DNA of 64,000 nt. Source: Verrucomicrobiia bacterium. GTDB lineage: Bacteria > Verrucomicrobiota > Verrucomicrobiia > Limisphaerales > DSYF01. The position numbers were made by a program, and so were the translations under genes. Positions within the stretch are counted from its first letter, which is position 1; each line of letters opens with the position of its first letter. Positions 35,081 to 42,935 of this stretch are shown here, piece by piece. The stretch covers positions 1-64,000 of the forward strand of contig DASTWL010000039.1 of assembly GCA_035765895.1 (NCBI GenBank), written 5' to 3'. A model generated the notes under the pieces. The model was not told where the DNA came from. It saw only the letters and a list, made by a program, of their open reading frames with translations, and made no database searches.

Positions 35081-35433
35081 GCAGCGCCACCCTCACCCTC
35101 CTGATTTCCGGTCCCATCGCCACGGTCAAGTTCTGGCTGAACATGCAGGGCGAAACCGGCTACGTGCTGATCACACTGCTGCTGCTTGCCCTGATTGTCC
35201 TGGCCGTCTTCATCTGGGCGGCCTTTGTGCGCGACCCCGGCCGCCGCCGGCATCACCATCACCGGCATCACTCCGCGACGTGGGAACAGCCGGCCAACGA
35301 TGGCAAACGCGAGCGCCACCGGCACCGCCGGAAGCACGCCCGGGATTTGCCGCGCAATCCCACCCTGGCGGAAACCCGCGGCCTGCCGCCCGTTCGGCCC
35401 CAGCCGCCGGAACCACCGGCCCCGCCCGCCTGA
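35077..35433 (+). CDS. Small membrane protein with His/Arg-rich cytoplasmic tail
   Basis: 118 residues, starting in a 4-bp overlap with the regulator. One helix (YVLITLLLLALIVLAVFIWAAFV, residues ~28-50) is followed by a run of basic and histidine residues (RRRHHHHRHHS) and a Pro-rich C-terminus (PPVRPQPPEPPAPPA). I recognise no family. The coupling suggests a role in the two-component pathway, for example metal sensing or binding by the His cluster, but nothing proves it. hpnD follows 3 bp after the stop. Confidence 0.6.
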   Translation: MSSATLTLLISGPIATVKFWLNMQGETGYVLITLLLLALIVLAVFIWAAFVRDPGRRRHHHHRHHSATWEQPANDGKRERHRHRRKHARDLPRNPTLAETRGLPPVRPQPPEPPAPPA

Positions 35434-35436
35434 CCC

Positions 35437-36306
35437 ATGGAACAAAGCCGGACGATCACGCAGCGCAGCGCCTCAAACCTTGCGCTCGCCTTCATCATGT
35501 TGCCGCGTGAAAAGCGCGACGCCATGTCGGCGCTCTATGCGTTCTGCCGCGCAGTGGACGACGTGGCGGACGAGGAATCGCATTCAGTCGAACAACGCCG
35601 CGCCGCGCTGGCCGAATGGCGCGCGGACATCCAGCGCGCCTGCGCCGGCGACCCGCCCATGATGCCCACGAACCGCGAGTTCCAACCCATCATTCAACGG
35701 TTCCACCTGCCCTTCCCGTTGTTGGATGAATTGATCCGCGGTTGCGAGATGGACCTCGACACGACGAGCTACGCGACCTACGCCGACCTGGAGTTGTATT
35801 GCTACCGCGTCGCCTCGGTCGTGGGCCTGTTGAGCATTGAAATCTTCGGCTACCAAAATGCCGCCTGCCGCGACTACGCGGTCGCGCTGGGCAAGGCGCT
35901 CCAGTTTACCAACATCCTTCGTGACGTCGGCAATGATGCCCAGCGCGGGCGCATTTACCTGCCGCAAACCGAGCTCGAGCGCTTCAAGGTGAAGCCCGAG
36001 GAAATCCTGCGTGGCGAATATTCGGAGCGTTTCCGTGCACTGGCCGGGAGTTTCGCACAGCGCGCCCGCGGCTTTTACCTCACCGCCCGACAAAGCCTCG
36101 CCGCTGAAGACCGGCCCCGGATGGTCGCCGCCGAATTGATGGGCTCCGTCTATTGGCGGCTGCTCCTCAAACTGGAGCAGCAACAGTTCCAGGTGCTGCG
36201 ACCGCAGCCATTGCGCCTGAGCAAACCGCACAAGCTCGCGCTCATCGTCCGGTCGTGGTGCAAGTTCGCGCTGCGGTCCAAGACCCCCAATTACGGCACG
36301 CCTTGA
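35437..36306 (+). CDS. hpnD: Presqualene diphosphate synthase HpnD
   Basis: 289 residues of the squalene/phytoene synthase fold. The two Asp-rich metal sites are ALYAFCRAVDDVADEE and GKALQFTNILRDVGNDAQRGRIYLP, with the substrate stretch YCYRVASVVGLLSIEIFG between them. In hopanoid-making bacteria HpnD condenses two farnesyl diphosphates to presqualene diphosphate, which HpnC and HpnE turn into squalene. HpnC, HpnE and the cyclase are not in the window. The hpnK gene overlaps its stop, which supports the hopanoid assignment over a phytoene synthase. Confidence 0.88.
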   Translation: MEQSRTITQRSASNLALAFIMLPREKRDAMSALYAFCRAVDDVADEESHSVEQRRAALAEWRADIQRACAGDPPMMPTNREFQPIIQRFHLPFPLLDELIRGCEMDLDTTSYATYADLELYCYRVASVVGLLSIEIFGYQNAACRDYAVALGKALQFTNILRDVGNDAQRGRIYLPQTELERFKVKPEEILRGEYSERFRALAGSFAQRARGFYLTARQSLAAEDRPRMVAAELMGSVYWRLLLKLEQQQFQVLRPQPLRLSKPHKLALIVRSWCKFALRSKTPNYGTP

Positions 36307-37136
36307 GCCCGCCCGCCCCCCATCGCCGCCTCATCATCAACGCCGACGACTTTGGGCTCTCCGCCTCCGTCAACGCCGCGGTCATCCGCGCTCATCGCGA
36401 GGGCATCCTGACCACGGCCAGCCTGATGGTGAACGAATCCGGCTGCGCGGAGGCGGTGCAACTGGCCAAAGCTCATCCGCGCCTCGGCGTCGGCCTGCAT
36501 CTCACCCTGCTGATGGGCCACGCAGCCCTCCCGCCCGCACAAATTCCCGGATTGGTCAACGCGCGCGGCGAGTTCAGCAACCATCCGACGGGCACGGGCC
36601 TGCGTTACTTTTTTCGCCGCGAGCTGCGCGCCCAGCTGCGCACCGAGATTCACGCGCAGTTCGCACGGTTCCGCGCCACCGGACTCCCGCTCGACCACGT
36701 GAACGGTCACCTGCACCTGCACCTGCATCCCGTCGTGTTCCGGCTCCTGATGGAGGACGCGGCGGAACTGGGCATCACCCACCTGCGCCTGACGCGCGAG
36801 CCGTTCTGGCTGGATGCGCCGCTCGCCCGGGGCCAGCGCCTGTATCGGGCGTCGCACGCGCTGATTTACCTCGCACTCTCCCGTTCGGCCCGCGCCCGGC
36901 TGAGATTGAAGGGCATCCGGCACACGCGGCACGTGTTCGGCCTGCTGCAGAACGCGCGGGTGAACGAAGCCTACGTCGCCCGGCTCCTGCCCCTGCTGCC
37001 CCCGGGCGACTCGGAACTTTACTCGCATCCGTCGCTCGACGAGTTTAAGCACGAATTCGACGCGCTGATCAGCCCGCGCATCCGGGCGCTGGTCGCAGCG
37101 GAGCGGATTCAACTCATTCGTTACCAAGACCTGTAA
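36303..37136 (+). CDS. hpnK: Hopanoid-associated HpnK, YdjC-like deacetylase fold
   Basis: 277 residues if read from the TTG at 36303, which overlaps the hpnD stop (TTGA). That start puts the metal motif at once: HRRLIINADDFGLSASVNAAVIRAHREGI. LPLDHVNGHLHLHLHP supplies the second histidine cluster, and GDSELYSHPSLDE the C-terminal one. YdjC proteins deacetylate carbohydrates; HpnK is thought to remove an acetyl group from hopanoid sugar head groups. The earlier ATG at 36153 lies within hpnD and is unlikely. The next gene overlaps by 1 nt. Confidence 0.85.
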   Translation: MSPPAPHRRLIINADDFGLSASVNAAVIRAHREGILTTASLMVNESGCAEAVQLAKAHPRLGVGLHLTLLMGHAALPPAQIPGLVNARGEFSNHPTGTGLRYFFRRELRAQLRTEIHAQFARFRATGLPLDHVNGHLHLHLHPVVFRLLMEDAAELGITHLRLTREPFWLDAPLARGQRLYRASHALIYLALSRSARARLRLKGIRHTRHVFGLLQNARVNEAYVARLLPLLPPGDSELYSHPSLDEFKHEFDALISPRIRALVAAERIQLIRYQDL

Positions 37137-37570
37137 TGGCCAAAATCGTCATCATTTTGCTGATTGCCCTCGTGCTGGAGGCCGTGGGCGTCGTTTATTT
37201 AAGCGCGGGTTTGAAACAGATCGGCGAGGTGCAGCACGTCACCGCGGCGGAAATTGCCCGCATCATCGGCCGGGGCGCCACCAACAAGAACGTGCTCGTC
37301 GGCGTGCTGTTCGAGGCCATTTTTTTTGGCACGCTGCTGTATCTGCTCTCGCAACGCGACGTCAGTTTGATCTGGCCGCTGACCTCGCTGGGCTTCGTCA
37401 TCACGGCGTTCGCCGCCAAGCTTGTGTTGAAGGAAGAAGTGTCCTGGGTGCGCTGGTGCGGCGTGATTCTCATCGTCATCGGCGCCGGCGTCATCACCTG
37501 GAGCGAGAAAATGAAGGAGCGGCAACAGGCCGTTGCGCCCGCGGCATCAACCCGCCCGGCGAATCAATAA
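37136..37570 (+). CDS. EamA/SMR-like small multidrug-transporter-fold membrane protein
   Basis: 144 residues with four helices (residues ~4-24, 58-74, 79-99, 104-124), the size and layout of half an EamA transporter or an SMR protein. The motif SLIWPLTSLGFVITAFAAKLVLKEEVSWVRWCGVILIVIGAGVITWSE is typical of the EamA C-terminal half. The ATG overlaps the hpnK stop by 1 nt. Comparable small EamA-like genes occur in hopanoid and lipid A modification clusters, where they move undecaprenyl-linked sugars; that role is inference here. Its 3' end overlaps the convergent hpnG-like gene by 24 bp. Confidence 0.75.
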   Translation: MAKIVIILLIALVLEAVGVVYLSAGLKQIGEVQHVTAAEIARIIGRGATNKNVLVGVLFEAIFFGTLLYLLSQRDVSLIWPLTSLGFVITAFAAKLVLKEEVSWVRWCGVILIVIGAGVITWSEKMKERQQAVAPAASTRPANQ

Positions 37571-38227
37571 TTCACGCAAGGTGCCCCCGAGCCGCTGCGA
37601 ACACCCGGCCAGTTCACGCTGGAAACGCATCAGCTTCGGCACCAGTCCGGGGGATTTGACCAGCGCGACGGCGAGGCGTCCGTAGCTGATGTTGCCGTCG
37701 GCTTTGGCGAGCTGGTTGAAATCCAGCGGCAGGTCCGTGTGCGCATCGTCGGAAATGACCCGGATGGTCGCTGCGGGAATGCCGCGCTCACGGCACGCGG
37801 CGCGAACCACGCCCGATTCCATTTCAACCGCGTCCGCGCCAGTCTGATGACGCAGGGCGTGTTTCTGGGCCACGGTCACAGCAATGCGATCCGCACAAAA
37901 AAATTGGACCGGCGCCGCGCCGAGTTCGATCAGGTGAGACTTGAGCTCCGTGGATTCGTCGGCGTCGAAGATCACCTTGCCCACGGGCAGGTCAGGACCC
38001 AATCCGCCGGCATAGCCGCACGTGAGCACGAGTTCGGGAGCGAACGAGGCCAGCGCACCCAGCAAGGCGCGCTTCGCGTTCGACGCGCCGATTCCGGAAA
38101 TCACAACCTGACAGGCGCAATTGAGTGGCGGTTGAAAGTGCCGGGCCTCCTCGCGCACCGCGAAACAGACGAGCACCCTGCCACCACGCGCCGGTGCCGC
38201 GTTCCCCATGCCGCGTTCCGCGTTCAT
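37547..38227 (-). CDS. hpnG: Nucleoside phosphorylase-fold protein, HpnG-like
   Basis: 226 residues. A phosphorylase/MTA-nucleosidase fold: VLVCFAVREEARHF, VVISGIGASNAKRAL, LVLTCGYAGGLGPDLPVGKVIF, AVEMESGVVRAACRERGIPAATIRVISDDA with the ribose-binding MES motif. HpnG removes adenine from adenosylhopane to give ribosylhopane. The assignment over other nucleosidases relies on the convergent hpnD-hpnK genes. The first ~16 codons are made of a GGAACGCGG-type repeat that recurs elsewhere, so the N-terminus may have been extended by the repeat. It starts in a 4-bp overlap with the upstream exonuclease gene. Confidence 0.75.
   Translation of the reverse strand: MNAERGMGNAAPARGGRVLVCFAVREEARHFQPPLNCACQVVISGIGASNAKRALLGALASFAPELVLTCGYAGGLGPDLPVGKVIFDADESTELKSHLIELGAAPVQFFCADRIAVTVAQKHALRHQTGADAVEMESGVVRAACRERGIPAATIRVISDDAHTDLPLDFNQLAKADGNISYGRLAVALVKSPGLVPKLMRFQRELAGCSQRLGGTLRELLIRRAG
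38197..38225. repeat. GGAACGCGG-type short tandem repeat at the hpnG start
   Basis: On the minus strand the unit GGAACGCGG is repeated around GCATGGG. The same pattern lies at 45021-45054 (same orientation as read on the plus strand) and in reverse at 46189-46216, both within the U32 gene. Confidence 0.65.
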
Positions 38228-38943
38228 TTGATGCCCGCGAGCCGTTCCTTCCAGATGCGATAAAGCTCGACGGTGGCGCGCACGTCGCGCAGGCAGTATT
38301 CGGCAATCTCGCGATAGCGGCCCTCGGCGAGCAGATGCCCCACGTCCATGCCGGTCACACCATGGCTCTTGGGCGATTCGATGCCGAACGCCTTGCAGTA
38401 GAAATCGAGGTTGAAGCGCTTGGCGGCGCCTTCCCGGCCGCTCACGCCGTAGAACGTAAGTTGTTCCGCCAGATCACAATGCGGATCAACGGCGTAGCGA
38501 TAACCGAGCCAGTCCTTGCGGGTGATGGACACGTTCAATAAAGCGGAACGCAGGTAGAGGAACGGCACATCGAAACCCCGTCCGTTGAACGTCACCACGG
38601 CATCGTAATGCCGCGCAACATCCCAAAAGGCGGTGAGCATCTCGGTCTCATCCGCAAACGGCACGAACTCCACCGGTCCGGCTTCACCGGCGTCGTCCTC
38701 GAAGTCATCCGCCGTGAACAACACCTGACCGCGCAGGGTTTCGGTGTTCAACATGGCGACGCAAACGACCTGCGCCGTCAGCGGCCACAGACTGAATTGC
38801 CGTTGGATCTCCACCCGCCGCGCCTCGCGCGCCGCTTCGTCGGGAATTTTCTGGAGTTCGCGGAAGAGATATTCCTGCTGCGTCTCGTCGAACGTCTCCA
38901 CCGGCAGCGCGGAAGTTTCAATGTCGAAGACAAGGGTGGCCAT
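38224..38943 (-). CDS. RNase H-fold 3'-5' exonuclease-like protein
   Basis: 239 residues. DEDD-type exonuclease motifs are visible: MATLVFDIETSALP (Exo I, Asp-x-Glu), AVVTFNGRGFDVPFLYLRSAL (Exo II) and GRYREIAEYCLRDVRATVELYRIW (Exo III). It resembles the predicted PolB-like 3'-5' exonuclease family (RNase_H_2). Such enzymes trim DNA or RNA ends; substrate unknown. Its stop overlaps the hpnG-like start (ATGA), so the two are coupled, although their functions look unrelated. Confidence 0.82.
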   Translation of the reverse strand: MATLVFDIETSALPVETFDETQQEYLFRELQKIPDEAAREARRVEIQRQFSLWPLTAQVVCVAMLNTETLRGQVLFTADDFEDDAGEAGPVEFVPFADETEMLTAFWDVARHYDAVVTFNGRGFDVPFLYLRSALLNVSITRKDWLGYRYAVDPHCDLAEQLTFYGVSGREGAAKRFNLDFYCKAFGIESPKSHGVTGMDVGHLLAEGRYREIAEYCLRDVRATVELYRIWKERLAGIK

Positions 38944-39017
38944 GACTAAAAAAAGAACCAGGATGGGAAACCGATCGTGAGGATCAAGCCTGCCATCCTG
39001 GTGACCTTGCTAAGGGG

Positions 39018-39083
39018 CTACTTCTTCTTCGCGCCCTTCTTCTTCGCAACTTTCTTCTTCGCAGCTTTCTTCTTTGCGGCCAT
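39018..39083 (-). CDS. 21-residue lysine/alanine-repeat peptide
   Basis: ATG at 39083, stop TAG at 39018-39020. The peptide is a near-perfect repeat of a five-residue unit AAKKK/VAKKK/GAKKK, with 12 lysines in 21 residues. A near-ideal Shine-Dalgarno (GGAGGTGA, 39090-39097 on the minus strand) lies 6 nt before the ATG, far better than at most genes here. The composition matches the C-terminal arms of bacterial histone H1-like and HU-extension proteins. It probably binds nucleic acid, or is a free tail module. It is too short for ordinary gene calling. No terminator was identified. Confidence 0.7.
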   Translation of the reverse strand: MAAKKKAAKKKVAKKKGAKKK

Positions 39084-39089
39084 GGATTC

Positions 39090-39097
39090 TCACCTCC
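39090..39097 (-). promoter_or_regulatory. Strong Shine-Dalgarno of the lysine-repeat peptide
   Basis: GGAGGTGA on the minus strand, 6 nt before the ATG at 39083. It is complementary to the 16S anti-Shine-Dalgarno over at least six bases and decides the start. Confidence 0.8.
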
Positions 39098-39429
39098 GAT
39101 CCGTTGTTTGCGGGTTAATGTGCATCACTTACCGCAAGACACGTAACGTGACCAGAGCAAAATTCAAAAAAACTTCCGGCGAACTCTTCACGCGCGGCGC
39201 ACAGGTGCTGCCTGTTCGTCCCGCGCCGTTCGCCAAAGTTGTCTGAACCTGCCAGTCGCATCGCGTTCTTCGCGCGCCACACTAGTGAGGCCGCGCGCAA
39301 TGTTCAACAACAGATCGCATGACGCACCTTCGCAACCCACATCACGATCGTGAAAGATGGCGCAGTGCATTCAGGTTTGGAGCCAGCCTGCTGCGCCACC
39401 CGACGGACAGTTCGCTTCACACACGAATC
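39098..39429. other. Non-coding stretch between the peptide gene and the GH27 gene
   Basis: Apart from the peptide's ribosome-binding site at one end and the GH27 promoter at the other, I see no gene or RNA here. It is somewhat AT-richer than its surroundings near 39140-39180, which may hold the promoter of the peptide gene, but no pair of boxes is convincing. Confidence 0.5.
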
Positions 39430-39457
39430 TTGCCGCGGCCCGTAACTGCGTTAATCT
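39430..39457 (+). promoter_or_regulatory. Promoter of the GH27 gene
   Basis: TTGCCG (39430-39435), a 16-bp spacer and TAATCT (39452-39457). The predicted start near 39464 would give a 5' leader of about 20 nt before the ATG at 39483, without an obvious Shine-Dalgarno. Confidence 0.5.
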
Positions 39458-39482
39458 CGCGTCACCTCGAAACCATCATGCC

Positions 39483-41510
39483 ATGAAAACATTCGCTCAC
39501 TCGATTCAACTCCTCGCGCTCGCCTCGTCGCTCGTGCTGGCTGCCGGCACGGCGGCCGCCGCCGAAACCTTTCGCCTCGATCAGCTCGACATCAGCAAAA
39601 CCGAACAGGACTGGGGCCAGCCGCGCCGCAACCTCTCCATCGACGGCAATCCCTTGAAGCTGGGTGGAAAGACGTTCACCCACGGACTGGGCACCCACGC
39701 CGCCAGCTCGCTTGAACTGGAATTGAAGGGTGGTGCGGAACGCTTCACCGCCGTCGTGGGCGTGGATGACGAAAAGAAGGCCAGCGATGCCTCAGTCGAA
39801 TTCAAGGTGCTGGGCGACGGCAAAACCCTCTGGACCAGCGGCGTCCTCCGCGGCGGGCAGAGCAAGCCCGTGGACGTCAAACTCGCCGGTGTTCAGCGGG
39901 TCACCTTGCAGGTCACCGATGGCGGCGACGGCATTGATTCGGATCACGCCGACTGGGCGGACGCGCAGTTTGAAGGTTGCAGCGCGAAGCCGGTGGCCTT
40001 GGGCGCCGAGCCGGAGGAACCCTACATTCTCACGCCCAAGGCGCCCGCCACCCCGCGCATCAACGGCGCCCAGGTCGTCGGCTGCCGGCCGAATCATCCA
40101 TTTCTGTTCATGGTGCCCGCCACCGGCGAGCGTCCCATGACCTTCACGGCGCAAGGACTGCCGGCGGGTCTGGAACTCGACGCGCAAACCGGCCTCATCA
40201 CCGGCAAGGTGGCCGCGCGCGGAGAATACAAAGTCACGCTGACGGCGCAGAACGCGCGCGGCCGCGCCACGCGCGAATTGAAGATCGTCTGTGGCGATCA
40301 AATCGCGCTCACGCCGCCGATGGGCTGGAACAGTTGGAATTGCTTCGCCGGCGCCGTCACGGCCGAAAAGGTCAAGGCCGCCGCCGATGCCATGGTCAAC
40401 AGCGGACTTATTCAGCACGGCTGGACCTACATCAACATCGATGATTTCTGGGAAAAGAATCCCGCCGCCGCACCCAAGGACCCCACGCTCGGCGGTCCAG
40501 GCCGCGATGCGGAAGGCCGCATGGTGCCGAACCCGCGCTTTCCCGACATGAAAGGGCTGGCCGATTACGTGCATGGCAAGGGCTTGAAGATCGGCATCTA
40601 TTCGTCGCCCGGACCGTTCACCTGCGGCGGCTGCCTGGGCAGCTTCGATCATGAGGCGCTCGATGCGCAGAGTTACGCGGCATGGGGCATTGATTACCTG
40701 AAATACGACTGGTGCTCCTACAAGCCGGAGATGGAGACCCAACGCGGCACCAAGCCGGACTTCTCGGGCATGAAACATTACTGGGGCGAACCCAAGGAGA
40801 AGAAGCTGGCTGAGTTGATGCGGCCGTATGCCGTCATGCGCGCGGCGCTCGACAAGGTGGATCGCGACATCGTTTATAGCCTCTGCCAATACGGCATGGG
40901 CGACGTCTGGGAATGGGGCGGCCAGGTCGGCGGCAACTGCTGGCGCACCACCGGCGACATCAACGACAGTTGGAGCAGCATGTCGGGCATTGGTTTCAAA
41001 CAGAACGGCCACGAGAAATTCGCCAAGCCCGGCAACTGGAACGATCCCGACATGCTCGTCGTCGGCAAGGTGGGCTGGGGCCCCGCGCTGCACCCGACGA
41101 AGCTCACCCCCAGCGAGCAATACACCCACATCACCCTCTGGAGCCTGCTCTGCGCGCCGTTGCTCATCGGCTGCGACATGACACAACTGGACGCGTTCAC
41201 GCTGAACCTGCTGGAGAACGACGAAGTCATCGCCGTGAACCAGGATCCGCTCGGGCAGGCCGCTGGCCGCATCGCGCAAAACGGCCAGACCGAAGTCTGG
41301 GCCAAAAAGATGGAGGACGGCTCGTATGCCGTGGGCCTCTTCAATCGCGGCCCGGTCGAAACGGAAGTCACCGTGAATTGGAGCGACCTCGGCCTGAACG
41401 GCACGCATAAAGTCCGCGATCTCTGGCGCCAGCAGGATCTGGGCACCTTCGCCAGCAGCTACAAAGTCAGCGTCCGGCGTCACGGCGCGGCCTTGGTGCG
41501 CGTGTGGTAA
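39483..41510 (+). CDS. Secreted NPCBM-Ig-GH27 alpha-galactosidase
   Basis: 675 residues from ATG 39483 (signal peptide MKTFAHSIQLLALASSLVLAAGTAAAA). Residues ~30-165 are an NPCBM carbohydrate-binding domain (GGKTFTHGLGTHAASSLELEL); residues ~185-275 an Ig-like putative domain (PRINGAQVVGCRPNHPFLFMVPATGERPMTF); the rest is a GH27 barrel: LTPPMGWNSWNCFAG, YINIDDFW, catalytic nucleophile in DYLKYDWCSYK and acid/base in GNWNDPDMLVVG. A C-terminal beta domain ends the protein. It would release terminal alpha-galactose (or beta-arabinose) from plant or microbial glycans in the periplasm or outside. Length and domain order are usual for Verrucomicrobia/Bacteroidetes GH27 enzymes. Confidence 0.92.
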   Translation: MKTFAHSIQLLALASSLVLAAGTAAAAETFRLDQLDISKTEQDWGQPRRNLSIDGNPLKLGGKTFTHGLGTHAASSLELELKGGAERFTAVVGVDDEKKASDASVEFKVLGDGKTLWTSGVLRGGQSKPVDVKLAGVQRVTLQVTDGGDGIDSDHADWADAQFEGCSAKPVALGAEPEEPYILTPKAPATPRINGAQVVGCRPNHPFLFMVPATGERPMTFTAQGLPAGLELDAQTGLITGKVAARGEYKVTLTAQNARGRATRELKIVCGDQIALTPPMGWNSWNCFAGAVTAEKVKAAADAMVNSGLIQHGWTYINIDDFWEKNPAAAPKDPTLGGPGRDAEGRMVPNPRFPDMKGLADYVHGKGLKIGIYSSPGPFTCGGCLGSFDHEALDAQSYAAWGIDYLKYDWCSYKPEMETQRGTKPDFSGMKHYWGEPKEKKLAELMRPYAVMRAALDKVDRDIVYSLCQYGMGDVWEWGGQVGGNCWRTTGDINDSWSSMSGIGFKQNGHEKFAKPGNWNDPDMLVVGKVGWGPALHPTKLTPSEQYTHITLWSLLCAPLLIGCDMTQLDAFTLNLLENDEVIAVNQDPLGQAAGRIAQNGQTEVWAKKMEDGSYAVGLFNRGPVETEVTVNWSDLGLNGTHKVRDLWRQQDLGTFASSYKVSVRRHGAALVRVW

Positions 41511-41603
41511 CGGGAAAAGGATTGTCCGCGCGACAAAGACCGCCCCGCGCGGCGCACCTTTTCTCCTTTTGCCGGTTTTGGCCCGTTGGCACCATGCGTG
41601 CCA

Positions 41604-42212
41604 ATGGGCATTTCGCTCCAGCAATTCGAGCAGATGAAGGCCCGCGTGGCGGCGCCGCGGCGCGCTGCCGCGCCCGTTCTTGCGGCCGCGCCGCCCAAGG
41701 CCGCCGCGGCCCGTGGCATCATCCTGGGCCTTGACCCCTCGCTCCGCGGCACGGGCTTCGGCGTGATTCGTTTCGCCAAAACCCAGCCGCAGATGCTCGC
41801 GTGCGGCACGATTGCCTGTCCGGCCGGCTGGCAACGTTCGCGGTGCCTCGCGCAAATTTCGCAGACGCTGCGCGACGTGGTGCGCCGGCACGCGCCCACG
41901 ATGTGTGCCGTGGAAGGGCTGTTCTACGCGCAGAATTTGCAGACCGCCCTCATCATGGGTGAAGCCCGCGGCGCGGCGCTCGCCGTGGTCGCCGAAGCGG
42001 GACTGGAGATTTACGAAATCGCGCCACGCAAGGTGAAGCAGGCCATCGTCGGCTACGGCGCCGCGCAGAAGCTGGCCGTCGCGAAAATGGTGCAGCGCCT
42101 GTTGCAGCTCGCTGAACTCCCCGCACCCGATGCCGCCGATGCGCTGGCGCTGGCGCTGGCGCACGCGCAGGAGCACGGCCGGTTCAGTTTGAATGCGCCG
42201 AAGCAGATTTAG
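41604..42212 (+). CDS. ruvC: Crossover junction endodeoxyribonuclease RuvC
   Basis: 202 residues from ATG 41604; ATG 41634 and TTG 41586 are alternatives. Catalytic acids are seen in IILGLDPSLRGTGFG, TMCAVEGLFYAQN and PDAADALALALAHA. An N-terminal extension of ~40 Ala/Pro/Lys-rich residues precedes the usual RuvC start. RuvC resolves Holliday junctions with RuvAB. ruvA follows 117 bp downstream, separated by an AT-richer gap containing TTAAATGGTTAAAC; ruvB is not in the window. Confidence 0.92.
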   Translation: MGISLQQFEQMKARVAAPRRAAAPVLAAAPPKAAAARGIILGLDPSLRGTGFGVIRFAKTQPQMLACGTIACPAGWQRSRCLAQISQTLRDVVRRHAPTMCAVEGLFYAQNLQTALIMGEARGAALAVVAEAGLEIYEIAPRKVKQAIVGYGAAQKLAVAKMVQRLLQLAELPAPDAADALALALAHAQEHGRFSLNAPKQI

Positions 42213-42329
42213 GACGGCCGAGCCAGCGTGGGTTAAATGGTTAAACAAGCAACATGCGAGATCAACAAGCCCGCCCACAAAGAACGGTTCAAATTACTAA
42301 GTTAACTCCTTCGCTCATTTAACCGACCC

Positions 42330-42935
42330 ATGATCACCTTTCTCAAAGGCAAACTCGTCGAGGCCCTGCCCACGCAGGCGATCGTGGACGTTCACGGCGT
42401 CGGTTATGAAGTGCTCATTCCGTTGTCATCATTCGACAAGCTGCCGGCGCCGGGTGGCGACGTGCTGCTGTTGACGCATCTCGCCGTGCGCGAAGATGCC
42501 CATGTGCTTTACGGGTTCATGACCACGGCGGAGCGCGACCTGTTCCGCCTGCTCATCAACACCGTCAGCGGGATCGGCCCCAAGATCGCGCTCAACGTGC
42601 TCAGCGGCATGAACGTCACCGCGTTTCGCGGGGCCGTGGCGGGCGGCGATGTCAAGGCGCTGTCGCAAATCTCCGGCGTCGGCCGCAAGACCGCCGAGCG
42701 CATCGTGGTTGAACTCAAGGACAAGATCGGCGCGGCCGGCGCGTGGGAAGCCGCCAGCGACCGACGCACGCCGGGCTCGGCCGAGCAGAAGGTGAACGAC
42801 GCCGTGCTGGCCCTGATGGCCCTGGGTTTCAAGCAGCCCGAAGCGCACGACGCCGTCCGCGCCGCGCTGGCCGTGCTCGGCGACACGGCCACCGTCGAAG
42901 AACTGGTGCGCGCCTGTCTGAAGAAAGGCTCGTGA
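42330..42935 (+). CDS. ruvA: Holliday junction branch migration protein RuvA
   Basis: 201 residues, standard length. OB-fold domain I (MITFLKGKLVEALPTQAIVDVHGVGYEVLIPLSS), two helix-hairpin-helix motifs (LINTVSGIGPKIALNVLSG and LSQISGVGRKTAERIVVELKDK), and domain III (DAVLALMALGFKQPEAHDAVRAAL) that contacts RuvB. It holds the four-way junction while RuvB drives migration. Its stop overlaps the start of an acyltransferase gene by 1 nt (TGATG). Confidence 0.96.
   Translation: MITFLKGKLVEALPTQAIVDVHGVGYEVLIPLSSFDKLPAPGGDVLLLTHLAVREDAHVLYGFMTTAERDLFRLLINTVSGIGPKIALNVLSGMNVTAFRGAVAGGDVKALSQISGVGRKTAERIVVELKDKIGAAGAWEAASDRRTPGSAEQKVNDAVLALMALGFKQPEAHDAVRAALAVLGDTATVEELVRACLKKGS

Noticed and set aside
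35077-35433. Metal-chaperone assignment for the His-rich peptide
   Set aside because: The His/Arg run alone does not establish metal binding; kept as an unknown membrane protein.
39792-42278. 828-residue open frame antisense to the GH27 and ruvC genes
   Set aside because: Opposite two firmly recognised genes and without any family motif.
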